From positions 8,900,458-8,964,457 of the forward strand of contig JAJEKV010000015.1 in NCBI GenBank assembly GCA_021234155.1: a stretch of 64,000 nt of DNA, read 5' to 3'. The notes under the pieces are model-generated. The model had not been told where the DNA came from. It did not search any database and worked only from the letters and a program-made list of their open reading frames with translations. The stretch comes from Isoetes taiwanensis. Lineage: Eukaryota > Streptophyta > Lycopodiopsida > Isoetales > Isoetaceae. This document shows, in pieces, positions 33,960 through 47,836 of the stretch. Within the stretch, counting starts at the first letter, position 1. Each line of letters starts with the position of its first letter. The position numbers were made by a program, and so were the translations under genes.

Positions 33960-35689
33960 ATAGCAAATAGGATCAGAATGGAAAACGCTCTGCCGACTGT
34001 TGCAAACAAATAAACAGGATCAGAACTGAAAAACGTTCTGCCGACCGCTTCAAACAAACAAACAGAATCAGAATGAAACGCTTTGCGAACATGGAAATGG
34101 AAGAATAAGCTTTTACCATAATGCCGAAAGAATAGAATCATTCGGCCTTACTGAAGAGAAAAAATGGAATAATGCGAAAACGCACTCTACTCCAGTGTTC
34201 GTAATAAACATTTGCTTCAAATTAATGTAAAATTACCTCCATTTTATAATGCGTAATATTGTCCCCGCTATCTATAGTGGGGCCGTTGTATGTAGTTTTT
34301 TTACATGTCGATGTGTGGGGTTTTTTTCGCCGCTGTGTGTTTTATGAAATGCCCTGTTTCTAATACTAATTCTGATTCTTACAAGATTTGAGCTGTTGCA
34401 GAAGATTAAGCTGAGTCATTCAATCCCCATGTTCATGTTTCATATGCAAATTTCCCGTGGCAGATTTATGATATAGAAGGTATTTCCTGAAAAATGGTTG
34501 CAAATTCATTACCAGATGCTAACCTTAACTCTGATACAGGAAAAATGTTGTGGATCAGTTGAAATAGTTGGCATTTGATGCAAGAAGATGGAGGTAACTC
34601 CAAACCTCATCCTTATTCCTTAAACGTTAAGATGCAACCTCAAAAGTCAAATATTGGTCATGGTGATGAGATTTAACCTCTTGAGAGATTTAACCTCTTG
34701 ATAGAAGCATGTAGCAGGACTGCACACACCTCTAAAAACTAGGTGGCATTTATGCTTCCACACCACCCAACAAGCTAGAGCCTTAGAATACGCACCTCTA
34801 CAAACTAGGTGGCATTTATGCTTCCACACAACCCAACAAGCTAAAACCTTAGAAATATTAAATTCCTACTTCTTAAAGCATGGCCATTTGCGAGGAAAGA
34901 GGCAAAGCAAGATTTTCTGGCACATGAGACGTATCTGAAAAAATTGCCGAACTTTTGTCCAACTGAGGCAAAGATCACATGAGAGAAAACAATGCTAAGT
35001 TGATTTCGACTCGGCCTTGTAGACTGGGTAAAGATGGCTGACATCGGGTTTAAAGGACCAAACTTTGACACTAGTTCTCTCCGCCCTATGCACAATCTGC
35101 TCAGGAAGAATATTTTTGTCCCATACTTTCGACCAAACTAGCTGATGATTGGCATCTAGAACTACTAGTTGCCAATATGTAGGCAAAGGATGTTGCAAAG
35201 CAAAATGTGTACTAGTTTCTAACAATGTTTATTCCAGGTAATGTCAACTGTAAACTTCCAAACATAGTCAATAGCAATATTGGGTCGTAGGGGTATGTTG
35301 TCAGTACTTTCCATGTGTAATAATCCAATGAAGTCAAACTATTAAGTGTCTTTGAAGTCCTGGCAGGAGCGAAGACGGTCATAAGAGTACCATACTGGAA
35401 GATGAGCTATATACTCGTTGAGGGCCATCTGCGCTGAGTCTTGAAATGCATGGATGAGACAAGGTAGGCAAAGGTCGAGAACATGAGGCAGAGGTACCCA
35501 AAGAAAGGTGGGGTGGCTTGAGACAAATTTGAGGAATGTAAAGAGCCCAATGATCCCACAAAACCTCCTAAGAAAGGGAGATGCATGAAAAGATAGCTTT
35601 ACTAATAAAAACAACGCCCAAGATAGACATAAGATAAGTGCAGGTTTTCCAAACACATAAGAATGCTCAACAGCAAGAACAAGCAAATG
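33960..35689. other. Spacer with duplicated segments
   Basis: Near 33,970-34,075 a GGATCAGAA.TGAAAAACG / TCTGCCGAC unit is repeated two to three times. At 34,729-34,853 a ~67-bp unit containing AACTAGGTGGCATTTATGCT is tandemly duplicated. Minus-strand frames at 34,841-35,225 and 35,342-35,842 (166 codons) are not recognised. Confidence 0.5.
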
Positions 35690-37020
35690 TACCCCACAAG
35701 AATCTTGCTTTTGACTCCTCCTGTTAGTATGATCGTGGACATGCATCTTTCCAAATTTATTCCGCCTACTTCTCAAGTAGAAGCCACCATATCTAGTCCT
35801 AGCGTTACTTCTACCTCTTTTCCATCTGCTTTTGCTGGGCATCTACCTGCCTCTTCTGATCCTTGGAGTTGTTATGATATAGTGGCTAGAGCATCCTCTA
35901 CATGATTCAGTGATTGGATCAAACGTGATATGTCATCTGATGGACAATCTGCTCGTGCCTCTGCTGCATTGAATATCACATTGCAGAACAATAAGAAAGA
36001 ATTAAGCTCGTATCTTAACGAACTGCAAGCACAAAATGATTGTATGGATGTTCAATTACCTTCTGAGGGTGTTTCCTGTGAGGCACATAAATGTTCAAAT
36101 GCTTTTATACAGATTGGTTGACCAGCTGTTGAGATTGATCACACTGTTCATTTGCAGTAGTGTGTTCAGAATCTTGTGTCCCATGCACTTGCATGCCATT
36201 TCACTAGGCAATTTCTTGATCTCAGTAGAATTGGATTTTGGCTAAAGCATCATATTTAGAGATTGAATCTCCATAATTATGCATCTTTGAAGGTGTTGAA
36301 TAAAGATACTAATTTTTTTTCTAGTCATGTTTTATTCCTCAATTATAGCTGACAAGCTTGTGGAACGTGGCGTTGATCCTCTTTGGAAAGATTATCTTCT
36401 GTATTAGGTCTATTCTCCTAGATTTCTATCAAGTAAATATGATGCATTGCATATGCTTTGCTAGTTTGCATTGGAAGATTTTTCATTTGAATTGCAAACT
36501 CCTAATTTTGTAACTGCCATTGCAAATAGATTGGATATGCATCTTGCCCATTCGATTGTTAATGGTCCTCGAATCTGCATGTCCCTTTCCACTTGTGTTT
36601 CTTGGTGATTAAGATTGGTCTTCTTTTCGTCATATACAAACTAGATCTGCTTAATGGACTAGAGCTTGCCAAGATGTTTCCTAGTGTTGAAACTTTTGCT
36701 ACTTATAGATCTAGGTAGACTCCTATATCTGCCTCCCCAATTGCTTCTACACCATGTCAAATAGCATCTTCTTCAGCTGCATGTCCTATTGTGTCATCTT
36801 CTGATGTGTCTCCTTCTGCACCAGTTAATTCACCAGTATTACTGTCTCTTGTGTCTTCACCACTTCCTTCTAGTGCATCTGCCTCTCAGATTATGTCATC
36901 GAGACCTCTTAGTAAGGAGCATCAATTTTTGCCTTCAAGATATTGCTCACAAATAGGAACTTCTGGAAGAAGAATTTGGATCAACTGTGGTTGGACAAGC
37001 GGCCCTTTTAAGCTGGTCTA
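35690..37020 (+). pseudogene. Unrecognised decayed coding sequence, Ser/Pro-rich
   Basis: Successive plus-strand frames, interrupted by stops, share a protein-like character: a Ser/Thr/Pro-rich segment (35,760-35,900), DGQSARASAALNITLQNNK (35,940-35,995), then after several stops another Ser-rich segment VSPSAPVNSPVLLSLVSS at about 36,807-36,860. Mobile-element gag or a host gene are both possible. I do not recognise it. Confidence 0.3.
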
Positions 37021-39850
37021 GCCCCGCCACCCACAGCCCGTATGCACATGCCTCATTAATAAAAAGGCTCTAGGTCTCTACTCCCCTTTCCAATACACAA
37101 GAGATATGCATAGAATGTAACAATGACATCATAATGAATCCAAATACAGAAATATAGATCTAATCTATCTACTCTAATCAGATATGATTAGTGTTTTTTT
37201 TAGTCAATTTCGATACCGGTTAGGGTTTTTGGGTTCTAGAGATCATCTAGGATCAAGAACAGATACAAATCTGGACTACTATCTATCGGGAAGCACACAA
37301 TGGCTATCATAATCATTACTTACCAGATCATTGGCTAGCTCCCATATCCTGGAATGTATCCATGTTCCTGTCACAGTCAAATTTTGAGAAGGGGCCTCAA
37401 AGTTCGAGCTTGGTGACTGTTGGTAAACTGGAATATGGCAGGCATTGGTCCCAATGTATTTTAGGGCTGGAACCCACAAAATGAAACTTTTAGGCTACGC
37501 TTTTTAGTGCATGCTTTTAGGGCTGGAATCTAGTGGACCGTAGGGCTCATTAGGGTGTTGCCACATGGCAACATCGGTTATATTTACATGTCTAGATGGA
37601 CATGTGCAATATAATGGTCTCCAAGGATTGTACCTCAAGGTATAACCCTTTGCATCGCGGTGTACATGTCGGGTATGACAACATGTAGTAGCGACATGGC
37701 AGTATAATATATGTATCTTGAAACATCGAATTCTCTCCACCTTGAATTGATGATGTCCACAACATTATGAGTCTCCCCACTCTGAAACCTGCATCAACTT
37801 TACAACAATTTTACTTACGTACTTATTAGATTCATACAAGATTCAAGTCGATAACTTCCAATTATAGCAACATTTGTCACAAGTTTGATAAAGTTTGAGG
37901 CTAGTATTTAGGCAATGCTTTCTTAAGTTAACATCCTAAACATTATTACATGATGTTTAGATAAAACATTTATCTAGATCCTTTAAGCTCCTTGTGTGGC
38001 GCCTCCTGGCTTTGCTCTATCTCAAGCTTGACCTGCAGAGCCATACACCATGTTAGTAATTTCTTTTAACTACATATCATGTGGTTTAAAGGGACCACCC
38101 CCTTATTTAACCTACTTGGGCCAAACTATTAGCTCAAAATTACATCTACCTACATGCAACCCGACAGTTTTTGAGCCATCCTCCATAATAAGCTAGGTGT
38201 TTATGGCCATTAGGCATAACAAACTAGTTGTTTATGTGTCCTCAATATGTTACTGGTGGATAATACCACTACAACCAACAGCTGAGATTTGATGTCAGCC
38301 ATAAAACTCGAGGGCCAATGGGTTAAGGAGAACTAACATTATCACAAATAATGGTTCATCGCACGAAATGTATAATTATACGATCATTTTGCTATGGTTT
38401 TCGTATGATTGTGTTATATTTGTATGAGGGTATGCTGCTAATATTTATAGAGTGTGCTTTGTATTTTTAGTTGGTTTGCTTGCCCTACTAACCTTTGGTT
38501 TAGACATGCAAGCCTATGCCCATGCATGCACAACACTTTCTTTGGTAGTCAATGCATGCATAGGCCCCTTCTCACCCGATCAATATGAAACCACTTTACA
38601 TCCAGTAAATCTCAAGTATACATTAACATGCTTTTGTATACAAAGGTCTTTTTTAGCCAATCAGTCTCAATCTTCTATTCACGTGCATTTGTGATTCATT
38701 TGTTCCAAATTCCTTTCTTTTTGTTGTCCCCCTCCCCGGCCCTTTTGGGTTGTTCACCCGACTTAATTTGAGTAAATTGCTTAGGGCTTTTTGGATTTCT
38801 ATGATCAATCATATAGTCTGGCGCATGCAAAATCTCGGGGCCTAATTAGTTGCATTCAACAATTGATTAAAAAAGGGCATCTCCGTATCAATTATGGTGA
38901 TAGTCTAATTGAACATTTGCATCAATTTTTTCATGGGGTTTCTAGGACTTACTGGCTCGAGATTCTTGGTCGAATATGTTGGGCGATTTTCAGGACTCAA
39001 TTCCAAGATTTGGTTGAGTTTGAATAACAAGGGAATAGGGAACTATAACTAGTGGTGTGGCTTGTTTTGTAGCCCTGGTGTTTTTCAAACACATGCTCAT
39101 ATGTTAATGAAACATTCATTATTATTCTTAATATGATTCTATATGTCCATTGATATTCTTAATATGATTGACAGATAATATAATTGACTGCATTCCATGT
39201 TCCTCTACAAAAAAACATTGTTGTTTCATATTCCATGATCCTTTTTTAAGTAGTTTCAATGCATCATTTTACTTACAATGGAGTTCATCTTCTACAAAAC
39301 AACTCCTAGGCCCTAAAGGAGCTTACCCTCTTTTGTTTTTTTTACTCATGCATATCCCATTATATATATATAAATATTCTTAATATTACTTATTATACCA
39401 TTGAACATGGCATCCACATATGAGAACATTGAACCATGGAATAACCCCAGATCCCCCAGTTGTTTTTATTGATATTCGTGCAGGGCATCCATCAGTAGGC
39501 TCAGACTGTTGGATACTGATTTTAGACGATCTTGGCTATCATCAAGCGTGACTCATTTTTTAGCAAGTTTTAGTTAACTTTCAGTTGAAAACGCATGTGC
39601 GGTACACATCTACGACAATAACAACAAGCTTGTCTACAAGGATTTTTTTAAGCTCCCCAAGCAGCAAGCTTCTTCTGGCTTTCTTGTGAAAAGATCCTCA
39701 TGTTAACACTAGAGTGGACTCCTGATGGACTGGGCATGGTCCATTTGAAGTGCTCACTAGAAAATTCAATCAATTTCTCAAAATCTAGTTAAGCCCTTCC
39801 TAAGATTTCATATATGGCAGTCATCCTTCGTAGGAAAAATACTTCAAAAT
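37021..39850. other. Spacer without recognised genes
   Basis: Short frames only. A minus-strand CAAGGTGGAG (near 37,740) resembles the polypurine context of copia elements, but no LTR pair was found. A (TA)n run lies at 39,361-39,371. Confidence 0.4.
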
Positions 39851-39856
39851 GTACCT

Positions 39857-40520
39857 GGCTCCATTATTACAATTGTGCAAGATGCTTATTATCTTTGAGG
39901 TTTTTCCTCAAAAACCCTTCGAGGCGGGGTTTTTAATCCTCACAAGACTTACGTCCTTTTTTTTTTTTTTTTTTGGAAGAACGTGTTTTACTTCATATTA
40001 TACACTCAAAATATTACAAAGTACTTCCGTAAGTAAGAAATGTCCCTCAAGCATCAATCACTTTTAAATGATCACTCCATATTGGAATTTTAATAATGTC
40101 AGCCAATTGAGATCCGAAGCAATTATACAACTTTATTTAATTTCTTGAAGCACCACCGAGAAGAAATACGCTTTATCATAAAAGACCTTTCTTCGCCTTC
40201 GCTTCCATACACTCCATATTAGCCAGGACTTTGCCATGTGAAATGCAATCCTTTTAGAAGCAAAACCCATCGATTTGGATAAATACCCAAAAGAAAGTGC
40301 TGACTATCCAAAGATACTCCAAAAAGAGAATGCAGCCAGGACTTAAGACTACTCAGCTCTGCACACAAATATAAACAGTGCTCCAATGTTTCAATGCACC
40401 GCTCACACATGGGGCAAATTGGGCAAAAAGTGGGCTTGTTGCTCTCTTTTTGTTTGGGTCCCATAGGCCAATTGGTCTCCGTGGACGCTAAAAACCTATT
40501 CTATTCTATTCTATTCTATT
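39857..40520 (+). mobile_element. LINE 3' end interrupted by a second, opposite-strand LINE
   Basis: The outer copy (plus strand) is the same family as the LINE at 1-1690: hairpin GAGGTTTTTCC...GGCGGGGTTTTT at 39,897-39,934, then CTCACAAGACTT. After the interruption it continues with CTCTCTTTTTGTTTGGGTCC (from about 40,442) and ends in (TTCTA)n at 40,498-40,520. In the left-edge copy these two parts are directly joined, so the gap 39,957-40,431 is a later insertion. Confidence 0.8.
39957..40431 (-). mobile_element. Nested 5'-truncated L1-type LINE
   Basis: Starts on the plus strand with ~19 T (poly(A) tail of the minus-strand element). Its minus-strand frame holds CPICPMCERCIETLEHCLYLC, the RT zinc-binding motif with all metal ligands present, then WLHSLFGVSLDSQ, and further on a basic KRRRRKVF stretch near the 3' end. 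The reverse transcriptase core is missing. Target duplication is not clear: the flanks GACTTACGTCC and GGCTTGTTGCTC are only loosely alike. Confidence 0.8.
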
Positions 40521-40899
40521 ATTGTAAGTTATGCTCAGGTAAACTCGAGGGGATCAAATACCAAAACTTTCATGTTTATATGAAGTAAAATTGTCGCAAC
40601 AAAAATATTTTTTTGATTTTCTTGGTTATAATGGCATTTTTCTATATGAGAGAGAGAAAAAGACTCAAGATCCTCATGTCAATCCGAAGTCTGTGAAGGG
40701 AGATATCGCCATTCAAACATGACAAGGTCAAAATCGTTTTTTGTCTGCTGGGAACCAATATTGGTTTTCAGAAGGCAATTCCAATGTATAAACAAAAGCT
40801 TCTACAAAGTTGTGAAATTCGAGCTCAAATTTGGTATAGTAGTACTACACAAGTACCTCTACCAATAGATGTTTGGCCTTGAAATTGAAGTCTAGCCTT

Positions 40900-41168
40900 T
40901 CACTTTTGATTTCAATTTGAAGGAAGTTGTAAAACTGTATAAAAGCTCTCTTTGGAAGAAAAAAAAGGCATTATGTGGTCTTGGAGAAAATCACATCATG
41001 GAAATGTTGAAGGATATTATCTAAATGGAAAAAAAAAACATAGAAAAAGACATAAGCATGTGCTCTCAAGAATTCATGAAAGGTCTCTGTGTCCAGTCCG
41101 ATATGCAGACCAAAATTGGTCCACGGAACCCAGTCTCACTTGAAAAATAACAAGACACTCAAGTTGGA

Positions 41169-41201
<33 letters not shown>

Positions 41202-41560
41202 ATGGTCCACACAAATGATGGTTCTTTAGGTAAAAATGATGGGAAGCCTATGTTTGAGAAGTTGGTTGTGCAAATTGAAGGTTATTTTACAACACTATTA
41301 TGTGCACCATTACAAGCAAGTAAGCTTGGGGGAATGTTCAAGTATTCATCCTACAAAAAACAATGCATGAAAGTATTGAAGGATATGAAACAGATGGAAA
41401 AAGAATCACGGAAAAAGATTCAAATATGTGCTCTCAAGAATTAATGGAAGGTCTCTGTGTCCAGTCACTTCTATTGAATCTCACTTGAAAAATAACAATA
41501 CAATCAATCTATGGTAAAACAAGTTCAAATTTCAGTTATCATTCAAATCCAAAGGCTACT
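40900..41560. repeat. Direct repeat pair with a 33-A tract
   Basis: A segment with TGTGCTCTCAAGAATT and GGTCTCTGTGTCCAGT occurs at about 40,960-41,150 and again at 41,380-41,500. Between them is an uninterrupted A run (about 41,168-41,200). A poly(A) run next to a repeat unit suggests a retroposed copy; no duplication of target was established. Confidence 0.6.
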
Positions 41561-44500
41561 ATTGGATAAAAATATACGGAATACAAAATTTGAGACATTG
41601 GTTACTTATTTAGAAGTTTGTTGCAAAATAATCATGTGCATGAAGTTAATTATTCCTTAGAAAAATACTCTTTTGGGATTCACTTGCTTGTATATTTTCT
41701 AAAGAAAGAATTTGTTGTGTTAGGGTCTGCTGTAAAATTAGAGCAGAAATTCCAACATGGATTCACGATAATTAATTTTGGAAATTGGATTGTCTTAGTG
41801 ACTATCTGTGGAGGAACTTTAATTGGAGGGTTTTTTCATGTTGGCTTAGAGGGTTTTTTTCGTGTCATCCAATTACAAAACATATGGAAAGAAACTTCAA
41901 TACAAGGAGCTGCATACAAATTTTAAATTCTTTCAATTAAAAGAATTTGAGTGAAAAAAATCCTTAATACAAGGAATCTTTTAAATGTAATTGATATCCA
42001 TAGCAAAGACTCTAAGCCATTATCAAAATAATGAGTAAAAAGGAAAACATAACTTACAATACATTACTATATGATCATGTTCAAACAATGTAGTAAGCTT
42101 GAACAAATATGGTTACTCTGCAAGAATGTTGCACATCACACCATCTGTAATAACTGGCTGGATGACGTCTAGGAATACTCTTGAATCAAGACTCGAAATA
42201 TTAACAAATACATACATAAAATGCTTGCATAAAACATTATGCTTCTTGTTTGCCCTAGCCATGAAATATGGGCACGTGCATGCTGGATGTGTGCAAATGT
42301 TTACCCTATGTATGTGATTCGGACATCATAGTAATCAATATTCAACTGAGACGTAATTATCCCTTCGACACTAGACGGCATTCCAATTACAACGCTTGTT
42401 GAAGCCTGACATCGGCCTCATTTCCCAATTTGGCTCGGCGATTCGTACGTTTGAGAGCGCTCCATAGTTCTAATGCTTCTACTTGATGTGAAGGTGTTTC
42501 CTGCAAATTTCTGATTAGTATAAATAGAAGCAATGTTGCATGTAGTGATCCCTCTAATATTTTAATTTTCTTATTTTACCTTACTTATGTTGACTCCTAT
42601 AGAGACTGGCGAATCTTTAGGTCTACCAAGAGTATATACTTGTGTGTATGCCTTTGAAGACAATGTTCCCAATGGAATAGACATCGACATTGTCTCCTTT
42701 CCATTGGTACTCTATTATTAAAAACAATAAGAACTGCATTCCAATGTTGATATATATTTCTTGCACATAAGACCAGATTCCTTTGCGGAGCTATCAATTT
42801 CAATTGGAGTTTCAGAAGTGCTAATTAGGATTGGTTGCGATTTGAAACAAGGTCTTTATTGAATAACTGTTGTTTAGGAACTCTTCAAGTCGTATAGGCT
42901 TGTCCATTCTTTTGCTTGTGGATTGTATGACGCATAGAATTCCTGCTTGAAACTGAAAGGTATCATATAGCCATTTATTGCTCAACATGCTCTCCCCATT
43001 CACAAAGGATGAAATAATTCTTAATCGTTTCCCAGGTGAAGTGATAATCACATCCATTGCTCTAAAGGCAAAATTTCTATGTCGCATGTAGCCATATTGA
43101 GAACCAAATATTGATTCAACTTGAATGCTACAATGCTTACCAGTTTCGCGAGGCTTGAATTTTGAACGTTAAACGGTGTCATTATTTGTCATAGCGGTAT
43201 GATTTGGCTGTTCAGTTTGTTATGGGTTCATTATAGTTGGTCAAACGGTGTCATTATTTGTTAGTGGTACATTCATGACATTCAACAAACACAAAAATAA
43301 AAAGGGGACGTTTGAACAAAAGGGGGATGTTGAACAAGGGGGCAAAACAAAGGGACTAAAAAATACAGGGACAAGAGGATATTGAACAAGGGGACAAAAT
43401 AACGGGACATAGGAGTAATAAAGGAAAGATGGGAAGAATAAACAAGATGATAGAAGAACACTGTCACAAGACCATGTTTGTAATAGAAGCCATAACATTG
43501 GATTATGGACAAGGAATTGGTTCTAGAGGCTTCCAAATTCCAACCTTTTGTTGATGTATTGGTCCAATAGATGGTAGAAGACATTGATGGGATAAGACCC
43601 TTCACTAGATAACGTTCACATTAAATATTAGTTGTATTAAAATATTGGTTGCTAATTTCATAACGTATAAGGAAAAAGTAAAATTTAGCTAATGCTCTTT
43701 TGATCAAGAGTTACTTTGGCATACTTGCATTCCAGTCCGTCTTGTATCTAATCAAAATTTCTTGTTTACAACGTAAATAAAGGGAACGATGGGATGAACA
43801 GGAACTAATGAATTATAAAGGCTGGCCGCATCTGTGCAAAATAACTTCGTAGCAAAAGGGGGCTTGATTGCACCCTATAGTTTATGCTCTGCCTTAAGTT
43901 TTGATTCCTGAGGTAATGCGTTGTGATCTGTCAATTTTTTACTCTTTCTTTATTTCTGCATTTTTTGAAATGCATCAAACTAGGATGCGAGCGTACCCAT
44001 ATAATACCAGTATGTTTTTTTTTTTTTTTGCACAAATCTTGTTTGCATCGAATTTGTTTGCAACAGATCCCATAACATCTTGCTTTCTCATTCTGCTGCT
44101 GTCAAGGTTTATAAGAAAAATATTGGGTATTATATTTTAACTTTTGTTATGCAATAGATCAACAACTCAAAACCTTAAATCATTGAGGTTATGACTTGCT
44201 CAAATATTGTCTATAGCCAGCCCCGCCATTGTTATATCTCGGTCTGCTCTATCTTGAGGACCAGCCATAAGTCTACTCACCTCTTCGTGAGTCTGAGCCT
44301 GAGTAGAAGCTCATATGTTTGATATGTTATTATCTTTGATGTATCAATGGATGGATGGTTGTGCTACACTTCGTGGCAGTTGTTTATGTATATTGTTGTC
44401 AGTGCTGACATTATAGTATACTTCCATTGTCATAGGAGTCCATAGGGAGGGAGCGCGCAAGACACCTCCGTGTTTCCCTACCCTCATCCTAACCATCTTA

Positions 44501-45623
44501 GGAACGGGCAGACGGAGGGCCCATGTGGCAGTTGATGCTGGATGAAGGATTTCCCGTAAAGTATATGGCGGGGCATCGTATACTTTCGGGGAATGTCACG
44601 CTTACCTCATGCGTATACCTGTTTGTCTCTTGGCATATTTAAGATATCAAGGCATATGAGAAGAAATATGTAAAGAGTTGAAAGGGAGACATCCTCTTTG
44701 TTCGCATAGTTGGCCCTCTTTCAAGCTCATAAGGAAAAAGCTTGTTCAACAAATGAAGAATCCTCACCAAGAGTCCATGTCGCACTTGAAGGCTCATCTC
44801 TAGGCACGTCATCAACAATACTGGACCCTCTCTTTCCAATTGCTGGTCATCTACAATATTCTAATCTCCTTCCTCATCACTATCACTTTCAGGACTGTCT
44901 TTTCTAGCACCAGTTGTTGAAGCAACATTGCTTGAATACTCTTCAATATTAGAGGCTAACTTGGCAAGGGTTAGAGGCTAACTTGGCAAGGGGTTGAGAT
45001 TTATCATTAGAAGCTTTTCATGGATGGTCATGCTTTGTACCACCTTCCCTTTTCAATGGTTGTAATCTTCTTTTCTTTGGTCTGCCTCACTTACGAATAG
45101 TAACAACAGCCTTCTCTTTATCAGACACATGCTCTACATTAGCTGATAGTCAGCATCCTCAATTACATCTTCCACATCATCAATTATGTCATTTTCCTGT
45201 TGCCCTTCACTCACAACATCAAGATGCTCTTCATCTACATCTTTTGGAGACAATATATCAAAGGTTCTACAAAGGATATCTCTTTTAAAGTATAGTCTGG
45301 GAGATAAGGTATTCTACTTCAAATTTGAAAAAAGGAGGTGACATCGGGCATGGTTACAATATTTGACAGAACTTGCATTATTCTCTCTTGTGGTCAGGGA
45401 CATGGAATTTGATCAACTAGTTTTGTAACATCGGGGGATTCAATTACAGATGCTGGAGTTTGGGCATGATAAAGAACATGTTTGTAGGAGAGAAATCCCT
45501 TTCATCAGAATATAAGAAGCGCCTATGATCATTTGTGTCAATCCCCTCTCTTCTATTCTCAAATTTAGTAAAGGAAGTACTGGTGGAAGGCCATTCTATA
45601 GTTTATCTTTTTGGTGTAAAGAG
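41561..45623. other. AT-rich spacer with one decayed coding patch
   Basis: No intact gene is recognised. Plus frame 41,618-41,926 (102 codons) and minus frames 42,597-42,803 and 42,821-43,087 have no known domain. Near 43,300-43,405 a GAACAAGGGG/GGGACAA motif repeats. A 22-bp unit TTAGAGGCTAACTTGGCAAGG is duplicated at 44,950-44,992. Confidence 0.45.
45010..45260 (-). pseudogene. Decayed coding patch with acidic tract and AT-hook-like GRPKKRR
   Basis: The minus strand reads a continuous acidic stretch, including DIIDDVEDVIEDADYQL, then after a stop a basic GRPKKRRLQPLKREGG, an AT-hook-like sequence. Such acidic and basic tails occur in hAT-type transposases and in chromatin proteins; the rest is too decayed to decide. 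Confidence 0.35.
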
Positions 45624-45634
45624 GTTAGCAATTG

Positions 45635-46205
45635 GTCATCCATCATTTGGTTTGATGGTTGTAATTGTTGGGTTGGAATGAATAATAAAACAGAGAGTCA
45701 ATGACGTGGCAACAAGGTCGGTTTGGAAAAAAGTAAATAAAAGGCAAACAGCAGAAACAGGCGGGGCAGCGGAGATTGATCGATTTGATTGAGATCGATT
45801 CTGGCCAGAATTTGCAGTAGACTGGAAGTTTAGGCAATTTGGCATTAGGCTTGGATTGGAGAGCATAGTTGAAGGTGGAAAAGTCTGCCTGGATTTGTTG
45901 TTGCAGATGTTCAGATTATGATTAGGCAATAAAGCTAGTTGGACATAACAGATGATTTGAGGCAAAGATAGGAGAAACAAACCAAAGGCAGAACAAGTCG
46001 GATTTGTTAGTTGCAATCACCGAAATTTGTGATGTAGCATTTGGGGTTGCAAGATTGTTTCCTGATTCCAAAGACAAAAAGGGACTTCACTGTAACTGTT
46101 GATTGCTCGCTTTGGCTTTTCTAGCCAGATTGTTTAAAGGCTGCAGCAAATCGCTTACAAGTCTAGATTATCTTTAGTGTTTGCACATATCCATTTGTGC
46201 TGTGG
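45635..46205 (+). repeat. copia 5' LTR
   Basis: Counterpart of the 3' LTR; its first ~11 bases differ and ~95 bp separate the end of similarity from the primer-binding site, so both ends may have been altered after insertion. Confidence 0.8.
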
Positions 46206-46299
46206 GCAAAGTTTGTAGTAGGAGAGAAGTGATGGGGCTTGAAGCATGGAATTTATCTTGAGTTCAAATCCCAGGCTCAATATCTTGTGTTACCATCAG

Positions 46300-46311
46300 T
46301 GGTATCAGAGC
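46300..46311 (+). other. copia primer-binding site
   Basis: TGGTATCAGAGC, complementary to the 3' end of plant initiator tRNA-Met, placed after the 5' LTR and shortly before the first coding segment. Confidence 0.85.
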
Positions 46312-46319
46312 CTAGCTTT

Positions 46320-46995
46320 TTAAGCATGGAACCAACCATGACTATTGATTCCAGAGCTGAGAGGACGGTCGTCAATGTGAAAGAATTAATGAAGGAAATA
46401 AAAAAACTAGATGTTCCATATGTCCAGATGGGGAACGGGAATTTGCATCAAGTGAAAGGTTGTGGGAAGTTGAAGTTTTGTCATTATGGTGAGAATCTCA
46501 TATCCCTTGATAATGCTCTATATACTCCAGGTATGTTATACAATTTGATTTCAGTTGCAGATCTAGTAGAAACTGGGTATAAAGTAAACTTTGATGTACA
46601 TGTTTATGAGATGGTGGGAAATGATGGTAGCATATTAGCGAGGAGAAGAGGAAAATTGTATTGCTTAGATGGTCTTCCAAGTATTACCAGAATAAGCCCA
46701 ATAGAGTTGTGGCATCTGCGATTGGTCATGTACATGATAGTAATGTCAAAATTATGAGTAAACATAAATTGATAGATGCTATTCCTACCAATATAACAAA
46801 GGATGAGTGCGGAATTTGTCGAGGGTGCATGCTTGGGAAGTAGTCCAGACTATCTTTTAAACCTCGGTTTTCAAAAACGCTAGGCATATTGGATTTGGTG
46901 CATACTGACGTATGTGGTCCCATGCATGTGCAAAGCATGAGTAAGAAATTATATTTTGCCATGTTTATCGATGATTTTTCTCGGAAAACAAAATG
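46320..46995 (+). pseudogene. copia protease/GAG-pre-integrase and integrase start
   Basis: Segments include TIDSRAERTVV (degenerate DSGA protease motif), ALYTPGMLYNLISVADLV and GKLYCLDG, then ELWHLRL.., a frameshift, IGHVHDSNV, CGICRGCMLGK, LDLVHTDVCGPM and FAMFIDDFSRKTK, the canonical order from protease to integrase core. The integrase frame is cut at about 47,000 by inserted plastid-like DNA and resumes near 47,837. Confidence 0.85.
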
Positions 46996-46999
46996 TTAT

Positions 47000-47836
<837 letters not shown>

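Noticed and set aside
35342-35842. 166-codon minus-strand open frame
   Set aside because: Long, but partly antisense to a plus-strand protein-like stretch and without any recognisable domain; insufficient to call a gene.
37500-37780. copia LTR and polypurine tract on the minus strand
   Set aside because: Only a short CAAGGTGGAG resemblance; no LTR partner or pol motif nearby.
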